Shown here in pieces: positions 1 through 4,898 of a stretch of 5,782 bases of DNA. The notes under the pieces are model-generated. The model searched no databases. It worked only from the letters and a program-made list of their open reading frames with translations, and had not been told where the DNA came from. The position numbers were made by a program, and so were the translations under genes. Origin of the DNA: JACDET01 sp038253825. GTDB taxonomy: Bacteria > Patescibacteriota > Microgenomatia > Levybacterales > UBA12049. The DNA is taken from contig JBBSGT010000068.1 in NCBI GenBank assembly GCA_038253825.1, forward strand, positions 1 to 5,782, read 5' to 3'. Each line of letters begins with the position of its first letter. Within the stretch, counting starts at the first letter, position 1.

Positions 1-212
1 ATATTGAACAAAGCCTTTTATGGGGTACAGCCAGTGGAGCTTTTGCAGTGGAACAAATAGGTGCACATGAAAATACCCCTTCTCGAAATGCATTGGAGAC
101 GAGATTACAGGAAACTGCGCCAGTAGTAACTATTTTGAAACCTTCACAAAGAAAAGAGAATACGGTGTTTTATGGAAGTAGATTACAAGGACCTGTACTT
201 TTGGCATCGTAA
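1..212 (+). CDS. Probable PfkB-family carbohydrate kinase, C-terminal end (5' truncated)
   Basis: The reading frame is open from the left edge (first full codon at base 3) to a TAA at 210-212, giving about 69 C-terminal residues. The stretch WGTASGAFAVEQIGA followed by R-x-x-L resembles the last helix and tail of PfkB/ribokinase-type sugar kinases, which phosphorylate sugars or nucleosides with ATP in the cytoplasm. The diagnostic GAGD-type catalytic signature would lie upstream of the window, so substrate and subfamily cannot be judged. The final part (KPSQRKENTVFYGSRLQG) is a tail I do not recognise. The gene converges on tRNA-Phe, with only 4 bases between its stop and the tRNA 3' end. It probably belongs to the conserved chromosomal backbone left of the island. 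The family call rests on a short C-terminal resemblance only. Confidence 0.6.
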   Translation, partial: IEQSLLWGTASGAFAVEQIGAHENTPSRNALETRLQETAPVVTILKPSQRKENTVFYGSRLQGPVLLAS

Positions 213-216
213 GCAG

Positions 217-289
217 TGCCGCCCCACAGAGTCGAACTGTGATATCATGTTCTTCAGACATGCGCCATGACCACCTAGGCTAGAGCGGC
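217..289 (-). tRNA. tRNA-Phe (anticodon GAA)
   Basis: The minus strand folds into a full cloverleaf of 73 bases. The acceptor stem GCCGCTC pairs with GGGCGGC (one G-U pair), followed by T8 and A9. The D arm is GCC/GGC with A14, G15 and G18-G19 in the loop. The anticodon stem is CATGT/ACATG around loop CTGAAGA, so the anticodon is GAA. The variable region is 4 bases, and the T arm is CACAG/CTGTG around TTCGACT. The discriminator base is A. The next genomic bases are CTG, so CCA is not encoded and must be added after transcription. T13-T22 is a mismatch in the D arm, which is tolerable. Confidence 0.93.
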
Positions 290-304
290 ATTTGTATCAT
301 CCCT

Positions 305-313
305 ATTTTATCA
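305..313 (-). promoter_or_regulatory. Extended -10 promoter for tRNA-Phe
   Basis: Read on the minus strand, TGATAAAAT (TGN plus TAAAAT) lies 15 bases before the first base of tRNA-Phe, a suitable distance for a short 5' leader. No good -35 hexamer is seen 16 to 18 bases further up, so this would be an extended -10 promoter. An imperfectly spaced inverted repeat (ATCCCTA at 299-305, TAGGGAT at 318-324) overlaps it. This could be a weak regulatory structure or chance. Confidence 0.5.
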
Positions 314-501
314 CAATTAGGGATATTTCAGATACACGTTGAAACCAACTTGAAGATTATATCATGAAATAGTAACCGTTTCTACACGAAGGCAACAGAC
401 TATAAAATATATGAAATAAATCTCATCTCATTGTTAATTTGCGTAATTTTTAAGTATCTTATAATTATAAATGATCCGGAAGCAGATCCAGCAATAAAAT
501 T

Positions 502-510
502 TGCTATAAT
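502..510 (+). promoter_or_regulatory. Extended -10 promoter of the APH-like kinase, predicting a leaderless mRNA
   Basis: TGCTATAAT is a perfect extended -10 (TGN plus TATAAT at 505-510). Six bases separate it from the ATG at 517, so the normal start of transcription falls on or next to the A of the start codon. No Shine-Dalgarno sequence is present, and the -35 position reads poorly (around GCAGAT at 482-487). A second TATAAT lies at 460-465, with an ATG at 471 that opens only an 8-codon reading frame (stop at 495-497). I do not call that a gene. Confidence 0.6.
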
Positions 511-516
511 CTCCAA

Positions 517-1026
517 ATGTCAGTAGAAACAGCACAACCTGGCCGTATATCCGATACAAAAGTTCATACTCTTTTGAAAGATTTTGGTGGTTCAAGATAT
601 AGACACATCCACCCCGGTGAAGGTAGGGATATAGTTGTTGTAGAAGATGTGACTACCCCTTACATAATCAAGAAGACATCAGCAGTACCTGATAGAGCAT
701 TTGATACAACTCGAATGCGTATTCCAATGTATGAAGCCGGTATATTAAAATTGCTTGTTGACCATTTAGATGATGCCCCCGTTGCAATACCAACTGTGAT
801 TGATGAAGACCCGATATCCGGTCTGTTTATTGCTCAATATATGCCTGGAATTACACTCACAGATGGTCAGGTAGCTTCAATGAAAACATCCGAGAAGGAC
901 TCGTTAGGCAGAAAACTTGCGCAATATGTACATTGGTTTTCAAAAGCAATACCATTAGATAGTTCTGACTTTAGACAATTATATAATAGTCATACAAGAT
1001 CTCATTATGACAAACGAGCAGCTTAG
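517..1026 (+). pseudogene. APH/choline-kinase-like phosphotransferase, N-terminal half, ending at an in-frame TAG
   Basis: This is the first part (169 residues) of a kinase with the aminoglycoside phosphotransferase / choline kinase fold. The N-lobe is recognisable: a beta strand ending in a lysine pair (PYIIKK, Lys52-53) that would bind ATP phosphates, a helix with Glu73 (MYEAGILKLL) suited to pair with that lysine, and a hinge region (IAQYMPGITLTD, about 105-116). The reading frame stops at TAG (1024-1026) but continues in the same frame into the C-lobe (next entry), so one substitution such as CAG to TAG would explain the break. Alone, this half lacks all catalytic loop residues. The ATG at 517 is chosen because it lies six bases after an extended -10 box. 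Small-molecule kinases of this fold act on varied substrates, so resistance should not be assumed. A sequencing error or amber suppression remains possible. Confidence 0.72.
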
Positions 1027-1539
1027 GTAGATGAAAGCGGCTATATTTCAAGAGCATTGCATAATATTGGTCAACATACACTAGCTGCTATGAGAAGTTA
1101 TCAAGTTCAACAGTATATGCAGTTACAGCGTTCAGGGCACATTACAGCTAGAAATATCATCGGGCATGATGATTTAAAACCTAGTAACTATGTATTTAAC
1201 AATAATTCTAATGACGACTTGGTTTTAACCAGTGTCATTGATTATGAGCGGGCGATGCCTTCAACTCCTGAGCAAGAACTCCGTCGTACTCCTCAACATG
1301 GTGACGAAGTATTGCATGCAGCTATAGATGAACATGCACGATTGACCGGAATTGTTCTTGATGAAAATATCATACGGTTTTGGGATAGAGTCCATTTTGT
1401 GAATTTCGCCTCTAATTATGCACTTCGTTCATTTCCCGGTGATTCACGACAAGTTCTTAGTACTGAACTTCAGAGAGTTTATCCTTCCAATGATTGGCGA
1501 GAGGTAACTGGAGAGATCTCATATGCGTATAGCAAGTAG
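1027..1539 (+). pseudogene. APH/choline-kinase-like phosphotransferase, C-terminal half, downstream of the in-frame TAG
   Basis: Directly after the TAG the same frame runs open to TAG at 1537-1539, giving a total of 340 codons for the intact gene, a normal length for the family. The catalytic loop is GHDDLKPSN (codons 216-224 of the joined frame), matching the H-x-D-x(4)-N pattern of aminoglycoside phosphotransferases, with Asp in place of the common Gly. The metal-binding segment follows as VIDYERA (Asp242). The rest is helical and ends in SYAYSK. No promoter, ribosome binding site or ATG lies near the beginning; the first possible start is TTG at 1057. Independent translation is therefore unlikely, and I read it as the tail of one broken gene. 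Its catalytic residues look intact, which suggests recent inactivation, an error in the read, or stop-codon readthrough. Confidence 0.72.
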
Positions 1540-1561
1540 TATATGTGTCCTACTCTATTAT

Positions 1562-1639
1562 TTAATATTTTATTATTTTTATCCAAATCTTTGGATCGCC
1601 GGTTATTCCTTCTATCACAGCTTCTTTTAAGTTATTCTC
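1562..1639 (-). other. Possible degraded coding remnant (about 25 codons, minus strand)
   Basis: Between two in-frame stops the minus strand reads a protein-like stretch containing LKEAVIEGITGDPKIW and ending in IIKY. It has no ATG; GTG at 1618-1616 is the only plausible start. The composition looks like the C-terminus of a real protein, but I recognise no family and the length is too short to be sure. A perfect inverted repeat (ATCCAAA, 2-base centre, TTTGGAT, 1581-1596) lies inside it. Confidence 0.15.
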
Positions 1640-1666
1640 TTATATATTTACTAAATTTAGTTTCTG

Positions 1667-1798
1667 TTGGTGGACAATCGAACCGTGGCTTGGAACTCTG
1701 TTTTTGAAAGTCTCTTCCGGTTATACCAAAAATTAAATGATTTTGGGTTTACCTATTTTGAAGGTACAGTTTCAATCATTGAGGTAGAGGAGGGCTAA
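1667..1798 (+). CDS. Short orphan reading frame, probably a remnant of a larger gene
   Basis: A frame from TTG 1667 or GTG 1670 to TAA at 1796-1798 encodes about 42 residues with natural composition, for example VFESLFRLYQKLNDFGF and then FEGTVSIIEVEEG. The predicted pattern is an amphipathic helix followed by a beta strand with an acidic end. A TAG at 1658-1660 closes the frame upstream, and no Shine-Dalgarno site or -10 box at a suitable distance is seen. I do not recognise the family. It could be a genuine small protein or the C-terminal end of a gene whose front was lost when the neighbouring cassettes arrived. It converges on the toxin gene, with 7 bases between the two stops. Confidence 0.3.
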   Translation: MVDNRTVAWNSVFESLFRLYQKLNDFGFTYFEGTVSIIEVEEG

Positions 1799-1802
1799 GC
1801 AA

Positions 1803-1817
1803 AAATTATTTTCCGTA
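1803..1817. repeat. 15-bp direct repeat, copy 1
   Basis: AAATTATTTTCCGTA occurs here and again, identical, at 2633-2647 in the same orientation. This copy spans the toxin stop codon and its last codons. The two copies enclose the whole toxin-antitoxin operon and its promoter. The flanking bases do not match, so the repeat is exactly 15 bases. Confidence 0.6.
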
Positions 1818-2099
1818 TAGCTGCTCATGAGTTCTCAACATGATAAAAATAATTGTCATCCTTTTTTTTCTATAGATTGCACGGCAGTCATCAGTTACAT
1901 CAATGCTCCACAATCCATGATATCGTTTTCCAAGTTTATTGAGTGAATGGTTTCTTAGAATTTCGTTATTTTGATTTTCTTGGAAGAGTTCATATATGCC
2001 GCGGAAAGCAATTTGAACTTCAAGAGGAGCTTTATCTATATCTTCATCAAAACGAGATGAAAATTCAACGCGAGCTTGCGGTTTTTGTTTTCTTTGCAT
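1806..2099 (-). CDS. Type II toxin, YafQ/RelE-ParE superfamily mRNA interferase
   Basis: This 97-residue protein has the layout of YafQ-type toxins, ribosome-dependent endonucleases that cut mRNA in the A site and are neutralised by a DinJ/RelB-type antitoxin. The N-terminal part (about 10-45) gives two helices. The C-terminal part contains the family pattern LRNHSL-x-K-L (48-56), YHGLWSIDVTDDCRAIYR (60-77) and RTHEQLYG (89-96), equivalent to the D-H-x-L, G-x-x-x-x-D-I, D-W-x-L-x-Y and T-H-x-x-L-F-G signatures. Candidate catalytic residues are His51, His61, Asp67, Asp71 and His91. The usual Trp after the Asp pair is Cys72. The gene starts inside the antitoxin gene (35-base overlap), so translational coupling is expected; no clear Shine-Dalgarno precedes the ATG. 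The length is normal and the frame is intact. An A8 run (minus strand, 1869-1862) falls in the KK codons 78-79. Confidence 0.85.
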   Translation of the reverse strand: MQRKQKPQARVEFSSRFDEDIDKAPLEVQIAFRGIYELFQENQNNEILRNHSLNKLGKRYHGLWSIDVTDDCRAIYRKKRMTIIFIMLRTHEQLYGK

Positions 2100-2379
2100 A
2101 CACTATTTTCTTATCGAGATATGCTAATACTTCATCTTTGTTTTTAAATGAGATAATGCGTCCTTCTTTAATATCTTCTTCTGCTTCTCTTAAGCCCTCT
2201 AAAAAAAATTCTGTCGGATGTTCTTCATTTGCAGTAAAAGTAATTGTTTTTGTCCGGACAAAATGCTTTAAGTAACGATTGATCACGCTTGTTAAAGAAA
2301 TACCCATTTCTATAGCGGTTTTTTGAGCGTCTTCTTTTAATTTAGGATCTGTTTTTATAAGAATCGATGTTGTATTCAT
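2065..2379 (-). CDS. Type II antitoxin, RelB/DinJ-like ribbon-helix-helix protein
   Basis: This 104-residue protein begins with a beta strand (TSILIKTDPKLKEDAQ, 4-19) and two helices (about 13-24 and 28-41, SLTSVINRYLKHF). That is the ribbon-helix-helix arrangement of RelB/DinJ antitoxins, which dimerise, bind their own operator and wrap the toxin with their C-terminal half. The C-terminal region is acidic and helical (EGLREAEEDIKEG, 61-73), followed by a segment that fits toxin binding (about 74-94) and a basic tail. It is the first gene of the operon and overlaps the toxin by 35 bases. A strong promoter with a palindrome lies directly upstream, so autoregulation is likely. The ATG at 2379 is seven bases after the -10 box with no Shine-Dalgarno, suggesting a nearly leaderless mRNA. 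A T8 run on the minus strand (2208-2201) encodes the FF of EFFLEG. Confidence 0.85.
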   Translation of the reverse strand: MNTTSILIKTDPKLKEDAQKTAIEMGISLTSVINRYLKHFVRTKTITFTANEEHPTEFFLEGLREAEEDIKEGRIISFKNKDEVLAYLDKKIVYAKKTKTASSR

Positions 2380-2386
2380 TACAAAA

Positions 2387-2414
2387 AGTATATACTATAT
2401 ATATATTTTGTCAA
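2387..2414 (-). promoter_or_regulatory. Promoter and operator-like palindrome of the toxin-antitoxin operon
   Basis: On the minus strand TTGACA (2414-2409) and TATACT (2392-2387) are separated by 16 bases, a close match to sigma-70 consensus. The perfect 10-bp palindrome AGTATATACT (2387-2396) covers the -10 box, where a dimeric ribbon-helix-helix antitoxin would block RNA polymerase. The spacer is an alternating TA run, which may offer further half-sites. The antitoxin ATG follows seven bases after the -10 box. Confidence 0.7.
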
Positions 2415-2520
2415 TGTTGTAAAAAAGAAACTAGATTTGTCATAGGGATAAAAATAGCTTCAAGAATTGAGTGTGAATAGTCGCATTATAAAAAACCTTG
2501 TTTTCAACATATTGACGTAC

Positions 2521-2526
2521 TATACT
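2521..2526 (+). promoter_or_regulatory. -10 box for the Fic-associated small ORF
   Basis: TATACT is followed by six bases and then ATG at 2533, which decides the start of the small ORF: the ATG at 2527 touches the -10 box and cannot be in the transcript if this promoter is used. A weak -35 candidate, TTGTTT (2498-2503), is 17 bases upstream. TTGACG at 2512-2517 is too close to serve as the -35 for this box. The region 2380-2532 acts as a divergent intergenic region between the toxin-antitoxin operon and the Fic module. Confidence 0.45.
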
Positions 2527-2532
2527 ATGAGT

Positions 2533-2706
2533 ATGGGAAAACGCGAACAAACAAAATTAGTCCAAGCATATACAAAGTACCGCACAGCAAAGAAAAAAGA
2601 TGTGTTGGGAGTTTTTCGTGCGTTTATGCCCGAAATTATTTTCCGTACAACCAAGCTAGAAGGCGAACCGGTAACTCGTAAGATGGTTTCTTCACTTTTC
2701 AAATAA
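2533..2706 (+). CDS. Small protein with a Fic-inhibitory motif (antitoxin-like, or front end of a broken Fic gene)
   Basis: This 57-residue basic protein carries TTKLEG at residues 39-44, matching the (S/T)-x-x-x-E-(G/N) signature whose Glu blocks ATP positioning in Fic enzymes. In class I Fic systems the motif sits on a separate small antitoxin encoded just upstream (for example VbhA with VbhT). In class II Fic proteins it sits in the same chain, N-terminal of the core. Both readings fit here: the ORF lies directly before a Fic-like ORF, is in the same frame, and is separated from it by TAA and one codon (TGC). Against a simple VbhA-like antitoxin, the motif is near the C-terminus with only 13 residues after it. 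The motif surroundings (EGEPVTRKMVSSLF) resemble the helix after the motif in class II proteins. The start at 2533 follows from the -10 box; 2527 and 2467 are alternatives in frame. Confidence 0.5.
   Translation: MGKREQTKLVQAYTKYRTAKKKDVLGVFRAFMPEIIFRTTKLEGEPVTRKMVSSLFK
2633..2647. repeat. 15-bp direct repeat, copy 2
   Basis: This is identical to 1803-1817 in the same orientation, 830 bases apart. This copy lies inside the small ORF and encodes its EIIFR segment, just before the Fic-inhibitory motif. Confidence 0.6.
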
Positions 2707-2709
2707 TGC

Positions 2710-3096
2710 ATGAGTAAATCAGGAACAAAACCTCATGGTGCAACTTCATATAAAGACACGGCATTGGGCGTTATTCCACGAGTAGAACTTCTCAAGCTCG
2801 AACTTGAGGGAACAAAAAAAGGGTTGGAGCATCTTTATGATTTGGTCAAAAAGGACCGAGATGTTCAGATAACACCGGAGCTATTCTGCAAATTGCATGA
2901 TGCATCTTTCACTTGGATTTTTCCGACATGGGCAGGGAAATACCGAATGATACAAGTTACTTTTTCAGATAAAGAAGCTCCACCATATTTTCAAGTTTCG
3001 GAACTGATTAAAAATCTTTGTGAAGATTTGGAAGAACAATTAAAACATTTACCTGCTACAGAAAGCCCGTATTCTAGGAACGAATGCATCCCCTAG
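2710..3096 (+). pseudogene. Fic-family protein, N-terminal fragment without the catalytic loop
   Basis: Fic proteins transfer AMP (or another nucleotide part) to a hydroxyl group of a target protein. This 128-residue ORF contains the part that precedes the catalytic loop: a long helix (about 22-47), then ITPELFCKLHDASF (54-67), the family pattern of a helix with L-x-x-L-H, followed by IFPTWAGKYRM (70-80), the equivalent of the W/P-x-AG-x-x-R segment, a strand (IQVTFSD), the APPYFQVSELI flap region (90-100) and the helix EDLEEQLKHLP (105-115). The frame then ends at TAG (3094-3096). The signature HPFxxGNGRxxR, which should follow some 15-25 residues later, is absent in all three plus frames before the recombinase. 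The fragment cannot be catalytic. It starts four bases after the preceding stop with no Shine-Dalgarno site, so coupling to the small ORF, or one broken gene, is likely. The recombinase frame begins 45 bases later, which suggests the deletion came with that element. Confidence 0.6.
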
Positions 3097-3141
3097 GGTA
3101 AATTGAGATACTCAGAAAAGACTTCCTGATGTGTTTTAAAT

Positions 3142-3681
3142 TTGAGACGTTTTCTAGGTCTGCAAGGGGATTCACCGCAAGCACAAAAAGACCAAATAGA
3201 ACAGTTTGCAAAAAATCAAAACCTTACTATTAAGAAGTTCTTCTTTTTAATGAAGTCAGCGTCAAAGGGAGAACAGCCAATGCAGGAGGTAGTCGATTAC
3301 TGTAAAGATCCAAAGAATGACATTCAACTTTTTGTTATTAAATCCATTGATAGATTTACAAGAGGTGGTTCATATTTTTATGACCACCTTAAAATGCAAC
3401 TAACAGATTATGGAGTAAAGCTGGTTGATATTTACGGTATCATCGGCAACCAAGAAGTTAATACGTTAGAGCATTTAGGAATTCAGTTCCCATGGAGTGT
3501 GTATTCTCCCACAAAAAAGTCAGAGATTTTAGAAGCCGAAAGAGCAAAGGACGAAATACGAGACATTTTATCGAGAATGATCGGCGCCGAGATTCGTTAT
3601 GCCAGAATGGGGTATCGGATCGCTATCCCTCCGTTTGGGTATCAAAATGAAAAAGTAGAAACTGATCATGGGAGAGAGTAA
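3142..3681 (+). pseudogene. Large serine recombinase, N-terminal part (catalytic domain), frameshifted
   Basis: Large serine recombinases cut and rejoin DNA at attachment sites through a catalytic serine and use conserved arginines. This ORF (179 residues) holds most of the resolvase-like domain: QGDSPQAQ (8-15), SASKGEQPMQ (39-48), then FVIKSIDRFTRGGSYFY (64-80) with the conserved D-R-x-x-R (Asp70, Arg71, Arg74), and the start of the recombinase domain (ERAKDEIRDILSRMIGAEI and PPFGY). The beginning is defective: the usual Y-x-R-x-S-(S/T) motif before QGDSP should carry the nucleophilic serine, but the frame reads RRFLGL and is closed by TGA at 3127-3129. There is no ATG, only TTG at 3142. 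The frame ends at TAA 3679-3681, after which the protein continues in another frame (next entry). This fragment cannot be an active enzyme unless the breaks are read errors. Confidence 0.8.
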
Positions 3682-4766
3682 TTTTGACTCCCAGTCCAAA
3701 AGAAGCAAGATGGATTATAAGAATGTTTGATCTTCGGATACGAGGAAATATGACAGATCAGCAAATAGTTGATGAAATCAATAGCTTAGGATTTAAAACA
3801 AGAAAAACACATAAACGAAACCCAAAAGATAAAACACAAATAATTGGAACGAAAGGAAATAAGCCTCTCACATTAAAGCAATTTTGGAAGCATATAGAGA
3901 ATCCGGCGTATGCTGCGGTATTTACTCATAAATGGACGCAAGGAAAACCGATTAAAGGCCAATTTAAGGGTTTAATTACCTATGATACATTCAATAAAGC
4001 CAATCGAGGAAAAATTGTTATTTCAGAAATAAATGGGGGAGTACGGATCGAGAGAAGAAAACCTGCAGAATGGCAACTGAAAAAGACAGTTAAAAATCCA
4101 GAGTATCCATATAAACGCTATGTCCTGTGTCCTGAATGTGAAAAACCTTTCTATGGCAGCGCATCACGAGGGAGACATGGAGGGCTTTTCCCAGCTTATC
4201 ATTGTAGTCGAAATCACAAGTATCTACGTATCCAAAAGAAAGATCTAGAAACAACGATTCATAATTTTGTTAAAGGATTACAAATGAGTAAGGAATATAG
4301 AAAAACACTTAAAAAAGCAGCTACTGAAGAGTGGGAGAGGCGTATGAAAGAGAATAAAAATGATTCATCTGTTATTGATGAAAAAATTGAGCAACTGCAA
4401 CTTTCAATAGCATCACTGACAGAAACAATTAAAAAACTCTCTGTTGAAAGTGTCATTAAATCTGTTGAGACCGATATACTTAAAGCTGAAAAAGAAATTG
4501 CTCAATTACAGAGTGAAAAGGAAAAGAAAGAGTCAGAATATATCAATATGGAAGTAATTATGGACAACATTGATTATTTTTTGGAACACATTGAAGATTT
4601 GTTGTTAGGTATCCCGGATCTTGTTAAAAGAGCGACTTATTTTGGTATACTTTTCAAGAAGGCTCCGACATATAACGAATTACGCTTTGGAACCCCTCAA
4701 TTAGAGGACTGTATCGCACTAAACGAGGTATTTAAACAACATCACTCCCTTAATGTGGACGCTTAG
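3682..4766 (+). pseudogene. Large serine recombinase, C-terminal part (recombinase domain, zinc ribbon, coiled coil)
   Basis: This frame (360 residues counted from TTG 3684) continues the recombinase directly. It holds the DNA-binding recombinase domain (about 1-110: PSPKEARWIIRMFDLR, MTDQQIVDEINSLGF, and FWKHIENPAYAAVF with the tryptophan and N-P-x-Y-A pattern), a zinc ribbon (Cys149 and Cys152 in LCPEC, then HC at 173-174 and His178 where many relatives have Cys), and a long charged coiled coil (about 215-285) of the kind that controls synapsis and direction in this family. Joined with the previous entry it gives about 540 residues, normal for the family. The shift between the parts is explained if GAGAGAG at 3672-3678 was originally GAGAG, which would give a continuous GRVILTPSP. 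The last four codons, including the TAG, lie within the 3' end of tRNA-Val on the other strand. Confidence 0.83.
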
Positions 4767-4829
4767 GGATTCGAACCCCAGACCCTCTCAGTGTAAATGA
4801 GATGCTCTAACCAGCTGAGCTAAGCGTCC
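4756..4829 (-). tRNA. tRNA-Val (anticodon TAC)
   Basis: The minus strand folds into a canonical 74-base cloverleaf. The acceptor GGACGCT/AGCGTCC is perfectly paired, with T8 and A9. The D arm is GCTC/GAGC with GG in the loop. The anticodon stem is TCTCA/TGAGA around TTTACAC (anticodon TAC). The variable region is GGGTC, and the T arm is TGGGG/CCCTA around TTCGAAT. The discriminator is A and CCA is not encoded. The 3' end borders the recombinase remnant: 11 bases of the tRNA gene are shared with its last codons and stop on the plus strand. That is the position expected if the element used this tRNA gene as its attachment site. Confidence 0.97.
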
Positions 4830-4838
4830 AACAAACTG

Positions 4839-4867
4839 ATTATAAACGATTCCCGAAGTTCAATCAA
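4839..4867 (-). promoter_or_regulatory. Sigma-70-type promoter of tRNA-Val
   Basis: On the minus strand TTGATT (4867-4862) and a perfect TATAAT (4844-4839) are 17 bases apart. The tRNA starts nine bases after the -10 box, so the 5' leader would be only two or three bases long. This is the best-formed promoter in the window. Confidence 0.75.
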
Positions 4868-4898
4868 GGATGTAGAAGATATGAAAGAAGATAACTAC

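Noticed and set aside
471..497. Eight-codon reading frame after TATAAT at 460-465 as a leader peptide
   Set aside because: It is too short, with no attenuator structure or codon bias that would support a leader peptide.
1581..1596. Perfect inverted repeat ATCCAAA-TC-TTTGGAT as a terminator of the kinase gene
   Set aside because: The loop is only two bases and no T run follows on the plus strand; the T-rich stretch precedes it.
1669..1690. GTGGAC followed by ATCGAACC resembles the tRNA-Val 3' end and could be a second attachment site
   Set aside because: The match needs a gap of several bases, no T stem can form, and the same bases lie in a plausible reading frame. The shared pieces are too short to count as a repeat.
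1943..2275. Plus-strand 110-residue reading frame
   Set aside because: It is opposite the toxin and antitoxin genes, which have clear family motifs; composition is that of an antisense shadow.
2520..2711. Minus-strand 63-residue reading frame
   Set aside because: It is an antisense shadow of the Fic-associated small ORF with no start signals of its own.
1024..3681. Alternative genetic code, as the broken genes contain in-frame TAG, TGA and TAA
   Set aside because: All three stop codons are involved and the recombinase break needs a frame change, so no single reassignment explains the pattern; TAG and TGA also end intact genes here.
4259..4456. Minus-strand serine-rich 65-residue reading frame
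   Set aside because: It is antisense to the recombinase coiled coil; the Ser/Leu-rich composition is the usual mirror of Lys/Glu-rich coding DNA.
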